Origin: Halichondria panicea
Taxonomy: Eukaryota; Porifera; Demospongiae; Suberitida; Halichondriidae
Assembly: GCF_963675165.1 (NCBI RefSeq)
Contig: NC_087377.1
Location: 10,464,632 to 10,528,631, forward strand
DNA: 64,000 nt
Direction of reading: 5' to 3'
A program made the translations under genes and the position numbers. Positions within the stretch are counted from its first letter, which is position 1. Each line of letters opens with the position of its first letter. A model generated the notes under the pieces. The model was given only the letters and a program-made list of their open reading frames with translations, was not told the DNA's origin and did not search any database. Positions 40,464 to 53,942 of the stretch are shown piece by piece.

Positions 40464-41056
40464 AGCCTCAGACTCCTAGCCAGGCCCCCCCTCCAATCTG
40501 AACATTTTTTTAATTAGCAATTATCACAGTGTCTATAATTATAGTACGCATAAATATATACAGTCCTTTGTTGACTATAAAACATACATTGAAGCTTCTG
40601 TTCAACCGTGAATGAGTATTATTATTATCATTAAGACTATTATAGTGTAGACTTTCTATAATTAAGCATGAGAAAGTCGCAAGTATACATTTGACTAAGA
40701 ATTTCATAACACGCACACACCTTACGCAGGCATGGTAATTAACGCAGCAAGTTCACTGTCGTCAGTAGTGATGACAACTCTGCTCGGACTACTAATACAG
40801 AACCTCTGCTCAAATTTATAGCATTTTGTTTGTGGCACTACTTTATCGTGTATCGTTTTGTAGCTTGTTCACTGTGTTTATCACTTTTTACCCACATCCT
40901 TAGAGCAAATCATTTCTGCACAATCAATAAATTATTTGGCAGATCATTATCTATTCATCACTATAATTATTGCCAGCCAAAAATTTTCAACAATAAAATC
41001 ATCCTGTATTACAGAAAGTAGTAGCTAGCTAGGTATAGCAATACATGTACAATTAT

Positions 41057-41062
41057 TTTATT
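41057..41062 (-). terminator. Candidate poly(A) signal of the Brambleberry-like gene
   Basis: AATAAA on the minus strand, about 125 bases downstream of the stop at 41185. The stretch is AT-rich. This is the nearest canonical signal I could see. Confidence 0.4.
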
Positions 41063-41184
41063 AATGCCTTTAAAACTGCTAAAAATGCAACACAATGACA
41101 AGTGAATAATTATGTGCATGCAGAGTTTGATATCGCAGAACCTGTATGTACGTAGCAGTGAGGGGTGTGGCTGCCGGTGCATGG

Positions 41185-41270
41185 TCATTTGTTGGTCGCT
41201 GGTGTTTGTCTGGGAGTGCGGGAGCGGAGGTTGTAGCGACGAGGGGTATCCGCTGGAGAGGGAGCCTGTG

Positions 41271-41309
<39 letters not shown>

Positions 41310-44100
41310 TGGGGTTGTGTGTGTGTGTGCGCGCGTGCATGGTGTGTGTCTATGTGGTAGTGACACAATGTAAATTCAATACAGGAAGAGTGATAACTAT
41401 AATACTAGGATGTTTTGTGCTGTAATCATTATATTGCACGCATGAGGGAACTCTAAGGCCAGTTTCCAAATGAACAGTGTGTGTAAAGCACCCTTCAACA
41501 AAGCATAATGCCATCAACATATATGGGTCAAGCGTATGCATCTATAGCTATCCCCTTATGTCGCATATACCCATGGGTAACCTATAGCTACCACCATAAT
41601 TATGCCTATGGATGGGTCACCCAAGTAATACTGTGTAGCTAGCACCATAGTATACGTGGCATACCCGTGGGTTACCCAATGGTGTACGGCACACATATAG
41701 CCTTCTCACAGAGTACCTATAGCACCATAGTATACGTGGCATACCCGTGGGTCACCCAAAGGTGTACGGCACACATAGCCTTCTCCCAGAGTACCTATAG
41801 CACCATAGTATACGTGGCATACCCGTGGGTCACCCAATGGTGTACGGCACACATAGCCTTCTCCCAGAGTACCTATAGCACCGTAGTATACGTGGCATAC
41901 CCATGGGTCACCCAATGGTGTACGGCACACATAGCCTTCTCCCAGAGTACCTATAGCACCGTAGTATACGTGGCATACCCATGGGTCACCCAATAGTGCA
42001 CGGCGCGCATATAGCCTTCTCCCAGAGTACCTATAGCACCGTAGTATACGTGGTATACCCATGGGTCACCTAATGGTGTACGGCACACATAGCCTTCTCC
42101 CAGAGTACCTATAGCACCGTAGTATACGTGGCATACCCATGGGTCACCCAATGGTGTACGGCACACATAGCCTTCTCCCAGAGTACCTATAGCACCATAG
42201 TATAACGCCGCCCGATGTATAACGGGCGTGCACACAACCATATTGTCTCTTAACAATAGGTTCCACCATAATTGTTGTTTTTGGGATCATGTATCATTGC
42301 TTACGAGTGCTACATGTATATAGTATACCTGGCAACGCATGCATGTGGTGGATTCCTGTGTATAGGCTAACGCTATCGCAAGCTAATATCCAATTATTCC
42401 ATAAATGCCTGAAATTGAATATGTATACTCAACAGGTAGTTCCAATCAAAAACAATCATCGGACAACTATACTGATATCTTCCAATTGCCTGTCTGTATG
42501 TATACTGCTAAAATTCAATTATGTAGAATTAAAAAAGAGCCCCATTCAATCACAAACAATCAACATTGCAAAAAGTTAAGCTAATAAGTACACGATAGAG
42601 ACAGGCCGGGGGGAGGGGAGGGGGAGGGGAGGGGGACTCTGCGCTACAGTTTCAAATTACGTAGAACACTATATTATACATGTACAAGCACACAAAATTA
42701 GCGTGATGTAACCTTGCTTTGTCATAATATTATTATTCAACAGACTAGCAGTATTAATGGGGAATCTCTACAAAGGTGACGCTAAGTGAAGAGAGTGCAT
42801 GTAACGGAAGAAGTCCTCCATTAATGAATCAGTAGGTGAAAGATTCGAACTATTGATGGCTCTAGTTCACAACACATTACTGCTTCACTATAGTCTATAG
42901 TGCCCCAATCTCTTCGTACAAGCCAGATATACACATGCACATTAATTGTACGCAATGGGTTAGGAATCTCCCCTCTCATCAACTTAGGGTGAGAGGTGAG
43001 ATCAGCATGCATGCAATCTCTCAGATGTACGCACGTCATGTACAATCCAGATCACATTTTAACACAAATTAATAAAGGTGCATGTACGTACATATATGCA
43101 TTTAAAAGCCAGTGTGCATGACATCCGCATGCATGCATGCATTGTATGCTCAGAGCAAAATGCAAACACATACAGAGTAAGTAAACATAAACTCGTGCAG
43201 CATTCAGTGGGTTCTGATTACAGGGTGTACCAAAACATGGCCTTTATCAAAACTTCGATAATTACAACACAAAATTGGGATTGTAGGTGATTCTCGTCGA
43301 TTATAGCTGTGGCCTTTTTCAGAAGCATGTCACGACTCGTGACAGTTCATTTTAATCTCATTATTACGTACACTTGAGGTGATTCTTATTGAATAAACAC
43401 AATAATATTATGGTATAATAATATTATGTATGGCTTTTTGAATAGTACTGCACATTATTTTTATAATAAAGTAAGTGAATTTTCACCTGCAGTGTCCTTC
43501 GTCTCTGTACAGTGGGTGTGGTCATAGTGGGTGTGACCAGGAACTCGGAGCGACGAAAGCGCTCTCCTTCCAGAGTGGACTTGGAAGTGTTTAGCTTGTC
43601 TGTACGGATAAGAGAAAAACGTCCAATTAGAACATGTTAAATCATAGTACACATAATTAGCTACATGTACTCTACTACCTACATACATGCATGTACACAA
43701 CATTTTGCCTGTGGCAATCTTAGTTACTGAACAGCTGACAATAGCCCACAACATGGCAGGGCAAAGGTTTCCGTGGTTGGCTAGCCTGGAGTACCACAAG
43801 AAGGAAAGCAACTCTACACTGCTGCTAATAATGAATTCACAGTTCACACTGCAGCCATTATAGTGGGCTCACTGGTGAGGAAGGTAACCACCACCCACCT
43901 ACACCTGCTACACTGCAGCCATTATAGTGGGCTCACGGTGAGGAAGGTAACCACCACCCACCTACACTGTCTACAGTGGGGTAGATAAAGCAACCTGTCC
44001 AGCATGCACTTGAAAGGTTATCTGACCTCAATCTGTACTACATTGTATCTCAGTGGACAGTGGACAGTGGACACACAATGGTGCATGCATTACATGTATG

Positions 44101-44186
<86 letters not shown>

Positions 44187-47100
44187 GTGTGTGTGTTGCC
44201 ACTCTCACACCTTGTTACTACAAAGAAAACTGTTTGTTAAGGAGGAGAGTTACTTTTGTGCAAACCATTGTAATAAAGAGGTGGCCTGTAACAACATGCT
44301 ATGAAGACTTCGGGGTAGCAATTGGCCAGCTTATAGGATGATAGAAAAAGGAACAGTATAAGCAACCTTGAATCTGCTCTCACTGTTTAGAGCAATTATG
44401 AACAGATCCGAAAAAAGACAAATTAATTATACCAACTAGAATCAGTCACTGATAAGACAACAGAGCAGCTATTGAGCATTGTGGTACGTGGTGGATTAAG
44501 GCACTTGAAGGGTGTTCTATAAAGATAGTATCTATCACTTCCCCCCACACCCAAGGACACACGAGTATAGAGGAAGGCTACACTGTGTGTACTCACCACT
44601 AACCCAAACTGTCACTCAATTAGACACTCACCAGCTGGGACACAAAACACTGTCAGGAAGAGTTGCTTAATTATATCAGACAAACAATGTGGAGATAATT
44701 AGACTGACAGGTGGTGTTGTACATTCATATACAGAAAGGGTGAATCAATTATACTCAAACATTGATTCACAGGTTGGAAATACCTCTTAATTCAACAGTT
44801 GCAACTGGAACACACAAGACAGACAGACAAATTAACAGATCACACACACGTGCATGCACACACGCGTGTGCACACATTATTGTACACTTGCACACAGAGA
44901 CATAAAATTGTACACAACTGTACGTACATTGTAACGTATACATGTACCTGCGTACCTGATTTCATGGCTTTCTCTTCGGCCACTTCCTTCTCTGACTCCG
45001 CCCATTCTCGGTTGCCAGGGGAAACATTGCCAAGCCAGTTGTTGAGGACACGCCTACTAGACCCTCCGACTGCATTCTTGTTCTTGTTCTTAGCAGAAAC
45101 TGTGGAATAAGGAAGATTAGAGATGGAACGTTCATTGGGCCGTAACTACATGTACAGAGATCGATGAGGCATTGAATTAAAAGGCACTGGCCTGGAAATG
45201 TGCGAAATAAAGGAAGAGAAAGGCATTCAAAAGTTATTCGGATAATTTGCAAATGAATGTTAGGGAGGCCGGAGCAAATGTTTCCCCGATATGCCACAAA
45301 GCAAACAGCCAGTATAAAATTGTATTGATCCACGCATGTCAATTTATTCTCTTTGAAGTTGACTGAAGTTACGAACACACCAGTGCAGAGCACAGAGTAT
45401 AGAGTGGTGTTCAGTGCAGCTGAACCCTACTAGCCTTATGACCCCAGGCAACTTGTTTAATGGGACACGATCAAGCGTTTCATTTAAACTTCTGTACAAT
45501 GCATACACTCACGACCTACACATCACTATAGCAGCCTGTTCAGACTCGCCAAATTAATTATAGCTATCCTATAACTTTGTGAATAATGAATAAGGAGTTC
45601 TAGTTAAAAGTGTGGTAGTGACAAACACAGGTGCATTGTGAAAGTATCTCATATATCACCTACAAGGAGGAAACGTTGTACCTACACATTGACATATAAA
45701 AACATTTCCCAAGTGCTAATTAGCTCGGATTCCTGGAAAAGAGAGGGAAGTCACACAATATATCAACATAAGCACAACATGTCACTCTCATCTCTCATCT
45801 CTCAGTTAGTGTCTGGTTTTCATCACTTATAGTGCTTCTAACTTAACCACAGAGGCAGCTAGAGTTCGATTATTATCTTATTGCATGTCTGGTAGGTGTG
45901 GTAGCCCTCATCATTACTATACAGCATAGAGCTTCTAACTTACAGACTTTAAGCCACAAGAATCAGATCAAGTATACTGAGCTTCAACTTCCAGGGCTCA
46001 ATTGAACACAACAAAGTAGCTCCAAGTATGCTATGTATACATGTACCCAATGTAGATATTGGCGTTTATATTAAATTGCACGATGATTTGATCAATCTTT
46101 GTAAATGAGAGAAATCAGCAGATAATTATCGTTACAATAATGGTGATGTCATACAAGTATGGATAGGCCCATCTTTGCAACGACATTTTTCGAAGCCATT
46201 CGCACTAGCTCACAATCAATTATCACAAATGTTTGATGCTTGCAAAACACGGTAGTAAACACAGCAGCATAACACATTACAGCATTCATTACAGATGTGT
46301 ACAGGTGTCCCGTTACAAATTGCAAAAATTGACCAGAGCCAGTGTGAAACGTTATAAAACAGCAAGCGTTTCCATCGATCAAACACACAACTTGATTGGC
46401 CAGATCACGGAAGCGGACAGTGCAGATTTCGTAGGTATTAGTTATTGCATGAGCATGACGACTAATTACTACTGAGCTGGCCAATATCTGGCATATTGCA
46501 CAGTATATTTGCACATGGTTTCTTTGATCTTTTGCTCAAACATGCAACAATAGCAGACAATGAAACAAGGAAAAACCAGGCACCCGGAAATATCAATCCT
46601 CATTACATCAATCCTCATTACATAGTTGCTAAGTAAACACTCAACACTAATTTAATGCATGTTTTGGCATGCAAATATTACACTGCAAAACAACATAGTT
46701 AAGTCAACTCCATTTCACTCGTGTAACTAACACTACACACACACACACCATTCTTGCAGGGGGTTCCGGGTATCGATCCCAGCAGCACGACAATTAACAT
46801 TCTTACATGTATAATTATGATTGTCTATACGGTCTCAGGTAACGTGCACGTGCTTCTCACCACCGGGAGATTGGGAAAAGGCTATAATTACCATACTCTA
46901 GATATTTCATTATACTAACATTCCGTTCATTCCATCACTTACGAGAATTGAAATAGGACAATTGTTGTGAGATCGCAAAAGTTAGGTCACAAAGGGTCCA
47001 ATTATCTGCTGATTAGACTCCTTCAAAAACAGTTTAGTATACGGGTTGTTATTGCACGACATCATTGCCATGTTTCGTAATGGTCTACATATGTGGACAA

Positions 47101-50100
47101 AGCAGACTAAACAAAAATTATATAAGGGAATATTCCGCAAATCACTCCCTCACTGATATAAAACAACAGCCCACGGAGAAGAGTCAGAGGAGAGTCAGAG
47201 GGGACGTCTGCATGCTGACACCATCATCATGACAATGCATTCTGCATGTGTGGCCTATTAAGTATAGTACTGTTGTTCCTCCCACCCTCGGGGGATTGAC
47301 TAGGGAGAGCACTTGAGGTGAGTCGGCTATAATTATTGACAACACTCCCTAATTAATTAATTGACGTGAGGATTGCATCCAAATACGTATACATACTCCA
47401 CAAAGTTGCCAATTGCAACGAGTTTATGCAGTGAGATCTGAGCTCTCTTCCATATGCTGCTATACAAAATGTATTTACAAACGTAGTGCAATATGCAGCT
47501 GTAACTACTGCATACATGTAGCTTTATTTTCGAGGCACTAAATTTTTACGGTTTTACGGTTTAATTTGACCTTGAACCTGACAGTCATAAAGTTCTCAGT
47601 GTTCATTTTAGCATGCAGTAATGTATTGAACAGGTATAATGAACCTAGAAAATGTAGTGGCCTCGAAAATGTGGGTGTTGAAAGACCTCACAACTGTAGG
47701 GGTGTGGTCATTTGACCTCCATCCTAGGAATAAAATCTGCGAAATGTTCAGTTTCGGAGAAACACAATGTCATAAATATGTTTCAATTGGGGAGTTTGGA
47801 TACCCCACAAGAGAAAGAAAGTTAGTAAAATTAGCAGTAGATCCTGAATTAGGAAATCACAAATGACCTTTGGATGTTTGTTTGCACATAATGTCTAAGA
47901 TAGCTACAAACTTACAAAACAGGGAAAGTTTGGGAAATGTAAATAACAGCTTTTGAGATGGAGTTATTGATGTATGCGTGTCCGGGTAGCAAGCTACGTA
48001 CGTAAGAATTTCAACAGAGTGTTAATCAGCTCTAGTTACCATGGTGCACTTCTATGAATGACAGTTCAATATAAACAAGGAATCACACAGGATGAAAGAA
48101 AAGAAGCTTTAGGACTGACCCCTTCTTCCGTACATGTGCTATTAAAAAAAAACACGCTTCCTGTGACAAAGCCAGGAACACATTTTAAGCAGTGGGAAAA
48201 AACCATTACACATGTGCAAGACAAATAAGTGTATTTTAATCAGCCCACTGAAGCCATACACACCCGACTACACAATAATGTGAAATCCTTTTAACACCAG
48301 CCAATACAGTAAACAACACGAGTTTAGTGATATTCCCCGGCCATCAACTATAACACCATATCAAGGACAGCACGTGTATCTTTTTATTAAGTTGTGCTGC
48401 AAATATAGACAGTACAGGGGGAATTCCATAACAAGGGGAAAGCTCTACCTTCTAACATCAAAAATCTAATAAAAGCACTACAAATCTTGTACGCTAGCTA
48501 ACCACTAATTGTGTGACGCCATTGTTGCAATTTGATAGGCTTTGTACCGACTGTGTGTACAGTTTTACACATTAAGGCACTGTATTCAGTGTTCAGTATT
48601 CAGGTAGTTAACAAACCTTTGTAATCAATACCTACCATGGGCCCTCCAAAGCCTTCACTGCCATGAAGCATTATAGTACATGTAAGAAGACTAACTACAA
48701 AGCACACAGAAGCAGAAAAGTTCAGAGTGGGTAGCTTCTCAAGTGTTTTAAGTGTTTCAGGTTACAATCAAGAGTTCAAAAATGCAATCGGGGGACTCAC
48801 ATTTAAAAATTCAAAAAACATTTTTTTAACAGTATAAACTAGACTGCATTGACATATCTCACCTGGTGATCTCTTGAGGGGTGATCTGGTGTATGGTGAC
48901 TCACTCTCGAAGACGGGCAAAGTGTCATTGGATTGGTCGTTGTCAGAGTCGGCCGGGTTGACGGCAGTCGAGGCGAAGGACTGCTCACCAGGGGGTTCAA
49001 ATTCTGCGGGGAGACCTGCAACTGTGGGTGTGGGGGTACAGAGGTGAAAGGTGACACGCAATAGTAACATTCTGGCCAGACATTAATGAATTCCATCGTG
49101 CAATGAATATAAGGAGGGAAAATGGAATGCACAGGTGCACAATATGAATAATGCTATAAGGAATGTTTGTCAAGTGAGAGACCTACTGCTAGTAATGATT
49201 GACCGAATGCTGTCAACAAAATTATATGGGCACTTATGGTCTAGTAGACAGTAACATGTACAAAGCCTCAGTGGCTAGGGGGGGGAGGGGTAGTAGTACA
49301 AATGATTGTCCTGGTTGACAATACTAGAGAGGATGATGCTTGTATTAAAGGGGTTTTAGAGTTAGTGACAGATCACACAGGAAACAGTAGATTTTTAGAA
49401 TATACACTGTTTGAACACAAGACGCTACTAGTGGTGATTCAGTACCAGCACAGTATTATTGAGTACATGTGCACTAAGCACTATGAAGCTATACTATGAC
49501 ATCCATGTATGAAATCATGCATAGAGTTTCCTTGAAGCCGGGCCACACCCGAATCAGGCGATCAAGCATAACTAAAGTACATATCCCTATATTGATTCTT
49601 TCATGCAAGACTTAAAGTGGTTCGTGCTATTATTATAGTTACAATAATTGCAAGTAAAATGAAAGCACCGTGGGTGCTGATGCCTCGGTGGAGGTGCCAA
49701 AGCTACATAACATAAAGCTACTGCTAGCTTTTATACACACATTGATTAATGCATATTTTGCTGCATGCAGGCAGAATCCAGCAAAGATTGGGTAATGATC
49801 GACCATGATTGTTGTTAAAAACGATCGATGCCAAAGTTAAAGTCTAAAATTAATGGCTGCATCAGCAGAGCTTTGCAGCTCTCTTCTCACTCTTGCAGCT
49901 ACCAATTGCTAGCGTTCTAGTGCAGAGCTAACTAATAAATAGAGTAGCAACACTCGGTGAACAAGTTCTGAAAAGACTGCAATGGCATTCCAAGTAAGCA
50001 AAACTAAGCATAACTCGAGAACAAAGCATTATTTTGCAAATCCACAAATTAAAATCCAAGAAAACATGTCTAGAAGCCTATAGAAACTCTTACTTGCACT

Positions 50101-53100
50101 TACTCTATGCATTGATCCTTGCGCAGCTGTAACAGTCTACACAGACAGACACACACACACACACACAGACCGTATACATCACTTGCGCATGCGCACTGAG
50201 GCGGCATAACAACATCCATAGTTTATATGAAATCATGCATAGAGCTTCCTTGAAGCCGGGCCACACCCGAATCAGGCGATCAAGCATAACTAAAGTACAT
50301 ATCCCTATATTTGATCCCTTCGTGCAAGTGGTTCGTGCTATTATAGTTACAATAATTGGAACTAAGGAGATCAATGCCTGCATGCATGCAACTTGACTGG
50401 GAGGTCTTACATGTATAATAAAGATAATTGACAATTGTAGCGAGTGAATGGAAGAAACAAGGGGCTCAAACCCTCAAGCATTTACATGTTCTATGAGTTC
50501 TGAAAATCACATGCACATCCCCACCACACACCCATACGCCCACTCACTGTATTGCGATATCCGGTCGTTGGTGTACGGGGAACGGGGATGACCAATCGGA
50601 GGGGGCAAACCTGGGGATGGGTAAAGATCATCATAGCAACATTTCAAAAACAAGAACTAAAAAGAAATTTATTAGAGCAATCATCCTTTACCAGACTGTA
50701 GTAAATGCACCACACGCTGTGTACTAAACACACAACGTCAGGTGATGATGCAGCATCCCCTGGAAACGACCACATACGCGTATGGCTGTCTAATAAGGCT
50801 ACACTGGATTCTTATGATGATTTGAACGCTCCAGACAAAAGCATGGTCTGGACATTTAGGATCTGTATATATACAGTCAGGGTTTCATCTAGGACTAAAA
50901 GTTTGGGGGGGGAAGGTTTACGCACGCCACAAAATGTTTGATTACTCCCACATTTGTTGACCACACCCCCTATTACATAGTCTCGAATACCCGCCTCAAC
51001 CTAAAAGCTTGAGTCTGGTCAAACTCACATTGAGGTTTGGTTCAAGTGTGTCCAGGAATTTCTTGGACATTTAATTGACCACAAGTGGGTGTGAAACATG
51101 AATAAAATTATAGTCTACATGAATATCATTATAGCTAACCGCCACGGCATCATGGATTGTTACTAGTAGAAAGAATTAGCTCCAGACAGAAGGCTACGTA
51201 GGAAAATTCATGGAGAGAGTTGTAAGGATGTGATACTAGAACTCTCCAGACTAGCAACAGGACCTTTGGAACACCTTGTCGAAATTAACAGCCTAAATGC
51301 TCATTTATGTGAATGTGACCGTCGACCATGGTCTGTCTGATATAGCCCTCTGTGTATGTTGTGGCTTTGTCACTATGCTTGTGGGCGTGTAGCCCACTTG
51401 ACTTTGCTGACTGTGCAGAACAAAGTTCATATGTGAGTTTGACCAGACTCAAGCTTTTAGGTTGAGGCAGGTATTCGAGACTACCTATTACATGCTAGTG
51501 CATCACAGTAGATCTAGTTACATATAATTATGATAATGTCATTATTATACAAAAATTTTGGGGGGGGGAAGGTTCACCTCAGCCCCCCCCCCACTAGATG
51601 AAACCCTGACAGTACATATTGGGTTACAACAGTCGATTAAAATATTGCTACATGCAACTATAATTATTGCTAACTAGGTAGTGTCAACTGTTCACATACA
51701 TGTAAGTACATGTATAATACCTGGTATTGGTTCAAAGAGATATGGGCTGGCGGTTGATCCCCCTCCCCTCGCTATTGGAGTTGGTGCGTATACTTGCTGC
51801 TCCGCTCTCCTCTTGCTGAAACCACACCCATCAACGGTCACACTGGGTGTACACCCATCAGTAGCGTCAGTGGGGACGTCCCTGCTCGTTAACCCAGAGG
51901 GCTGGACATCAGCAGGTATCTGATATGGTTACAAAGAGGATGTGTGTATCAAATACAGTCCATACAGTAATCGCAAATTGCAGAGTATCAATGCTTGGAG
52001 CTTATCATTTTATTAAGACAGCAATAGTTAGATAGTGATGGCCGGTGGTGGCAACAGTTACATTGTAGGAATGAGCCGACAATTAATATATTCGTGCCTT
52101 TTATTATTGTTAGTAACAGGGCAGCAATGTATGTTACAAAAAAAAAAAAGCTGTTAAATCATTAACATGCATACATAAAGGTTTTGATTGTTGAAAACTA
52201 CTGTATGTGTCAATAGGTTATAAATAGATGGTATGTACCTCTTTCTCTTTGCTGCCTCCACGGGAACTGATGTGTCTATTGGGAGGGGGTGGTCCCCCCT
52301 GCATGTCCGGCTGGACCCCATGCATAGCAACCGAGCTGCTAGCTCTCTTTTGATTTAACGGAGACTTGATTCCGAGTCGTGCCATAATGAGGTCAGTGTT
52401 CTGATGGAGCTCCGTCAGTAGGAGGGTGTGGTCTCGATAAGATAGCCACTCCCACATATAGAGAATGATCCCAGCAAAGAATGCAATGTAGCGACAATAC
52501 CACAGGTAGCTGTGGAGGGTCTCCTGTAGAGAGAGAGAGGGAGACAAAGTAAAGGGGCAATGGGTAAGGGAAAGTACACAGTCACGCAGAACTACTGTAC
52601 TTAAAATGGATGCAGACACTTCAACTTGTGGCCCAATCTTATGACAGGATTGGGAAACAGACAGATACTGTGAAACCAAACTGAATGTCAAAGCCATCCG
52701 AAAGTACTGAAGACGCAGTGCAATGTATGTGACTATATGCCTGTGGTTCAATGTCAGTTTGAAGACAGTAATCCTCTGCACAAGATCTTATTTACTGTAC
52801 ATGTACATGAACAATGCACTCAGAAAGGAAATCGTGATGATGCAAGAGGTTTGCCACAAACCACGAGGGTGCATAATAACAATGCCTTTACATTCAATGT
52901 TGTAAGAGCTTAGCAATCCTCTGTACAAACATAGTACACTAAACATGACTGTGTATTTGGTGTAGGAATAACAACATACCATAGCCTCAGGTGGTGGTCT
53001 GCTCCCAGCCCCTCCCCCCAGTACAAGGTAACCAAACAACCTCCTCACGATCACCTCGACAACCAGCTCTCCAAACAGCAGCAGGTAGAGCTTGAACCGA

Positions 53101-53903
53101 CTGTAACCAAACCGAGGTAGAAACAGAATCACCAGCGAAGATACAACGAAAACTGCAAAAGTTTCATAGCCCACAAATTCAATCAGGAAGAGAGACATTA
53201 GATAACGGACACTCTCTATGGAGTCTTGCAGTGTGCCAAACATATCTGCCAATAGCAGCTTTTGTTTCTGTGCCATTTCGTTGACATCATCGAAATGACG
53301 ATCCATACTCCTCCTGGTGTCATCAAGTGATGAAGCTATTCGTCTGTCTTGGTCTATAATGGCTGCCTGATTGTCCAAGGCCTGGGTTTGTTTGACTTCC
53401 ATTTCACGGTGAAAGTCAAGAGATTCTTCGAGTTTCTTCACAGCTTCCTCTGAAGCTTCCGAAAGCTTAGAAACAGTTCTATCAGTGCGATCCTGCCAAA
53501 TCTCGTTTTGTAAAAAATAACAAATGTGACCAGTGTGTGTGAAAAATTCCGTGTATGCTTGAAACGCAACAGTGTCCATATCTCCTGTACACTCTCGGAT
53601 CGTCGTGGTGTCGCTGCAGTGATAGACTTGGCGTCCAGATTTCGCCAGATGACAATTAGCAAACGCCACGGCTAATCGACTTTGTTCCACATCAGTAATC
53701 TTCTTACATGTTGTGTTGAGTCTGGCCACAGCATCTTTCCAACACGAGCTGCTCACTGTCTTCTCTTGTAGTTCTTGGAACTTGTTCTCTCCCAAAGCTT
53801 TTCTCTGATCATCTGAACTAGAGTCTGGGGAGGTCGTGGCAAGGATGATTAGGGATAGCAGGATAGTTAGTGCAGAGATTGAGAGATGAGAGAGCAGCAT
53901 CAT
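41185..53903 (-). CDS. bmb: KAR5/GEX1/Brambleberry-family nuclear fusion protein (653 aa, 8 coding exons)
   Basis: Coding exons in transcription order: 53903-52980, 52523-52239, 51919-51721, 50610-50548, 49015-48863, 45099-44956, 43599-43487, 41265-41185. All are GT-AG with matching phases, 1962 nt including the stop. Exon 1 gives a signal peptide (MMLLSHLSIS), then the cysteine-rich domain typical of Kar5/GEX1/Brambleberry (CWKDAVARLNTTC, FANCHL, YHCSD, REC, HICYFLQ). A helical, coiled-coil-prone stretch follows, then two or three hydrophobic segments. Exon 2 adds another membrane helix (YIAFFAGIILYMW). Exons 3-7 are polar and Ser/Pro-rich. The last exon ends with RRYNLRSRTPR. Known members act at the nuclear envelope in karyogamy or pronuclear fusion; that role here is inferred from family. 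The last exon rests on phase, acceptor and motif rather than on homology I could test. Confidence 0.85.
41267..41335. repeat. (GT)n microsatellite abutting the last Brambleberry acceptor
   Basis: A GT run with a few interruptions on the plus strand. On the gene strand it is a CA run that ends exactly in the CACAG acceptor of the last exon. Confidence 0.9.
41640..42205. repeat. Minisatellite, about 7 copies of a 78-80 bp unit
   Basis: The marker TATACGTGGCATAC begins at 41651, 41731, 41809, 41887 and 41965, with variant or truncated copies at 42045, 42123 and 42201. Spacing is 80, 78, 78, 78, 80, 78, 78. Copies differ by few bases (ACCATAG against ACCGTAG, for example). It lies in the last intron of the Brambleberry-like gene. 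ORFs read through it on both strands because the unit length is often a multiple of three; I do not regard them as genes. Confidence 0.95.
42606..42636 (+). repeat. G-rich tract with quadruplex potential
   Basis: Runs of four to six G separated by single A (GGGGGGAGGGGAGGGGGAGG and on). It is isolated in an AT-rich intron of the Brambleberry-like gene and lies as C-rich sequence on the gene strand. Confidence 0.7.
43847..43970. repeat. Two-copy tandem repeat of about 62 bp
   Basis: The unit from CACTGCAGCCATTATAGTGG through CCACCCACCTACAC occurs twice in direct order, in a Brambleberry intron. Confidence 0.8.
44099..44196. repeat. (GT)n microsatellite
   Basis: Almost 100 bases of GT repeat with two GCG interruptions, in the intron between Brambleberry exons 6 and 7. 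Confidence 0.95.
47729..50045. repeat. Segmental duplication, copy 1 (copy 2 at 61728-64000)
   Basis: Near-identical sequence recurs about 14 kb further on, up to the window end, and includes Brambleberry exon 5 with its splice sites. A weaker related piece lies at 58080-58560. Within copy 2 the first part is itself tandemly repeated: 61258 onward and 61748 onward, about 490 bases apart. Confidence 0.85.
49660..50215. mobile_element. Full-length copy of the CGCATGCGCA repeat family
   Basis: It runs from GCACCGTGGGTGCTGATGCC to TGCGCATGCGCACTGAGGCG. Direct repeats of about 130 bases (49505-49635 and 50217-50345) flank it. It is non-coding and lies in a Brambleberry intron. It includes a CA run. 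Confidence 0.65.
50876..51610. mobile_element. 735 bp nested inverted-repeat element
   Basis: Outer ends GTCAGGGTTTCATCTAG and CTAGATGAAACCCTGAC are a perfect 17-base inverted repeat. Inside, arms of about 53 bases (50981-51034 and 51428-51483, core AACCTAAAAGCTTGAGTCTG) form a second inverted pair. It is in a Brambleberry intron. Confidence 0.85.
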
Positions 53904-53942
53904 GGTTTATAGGGTCAACATTGTTAAAATACTATGTACAAG

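Noticed and set aside
41667..42256. Long ORFs on both strands over 41667-42256 with a repeated peptide
   Set aside because: They are translations of the 78-80 bp minisatellite, whose period is close to a multiple of three.
44004..44341. Val/Cys-repeat ORFs
   Set aside because: They are translations of the GT microsatellite at 44099-44196.
48839..49132. Second minus-strand frame over Brambleberry exon 5 (and 62828-63130)
   Set aside because: It does not join in phase with the neighbouring exons; the GluPheGluProPro frame does.
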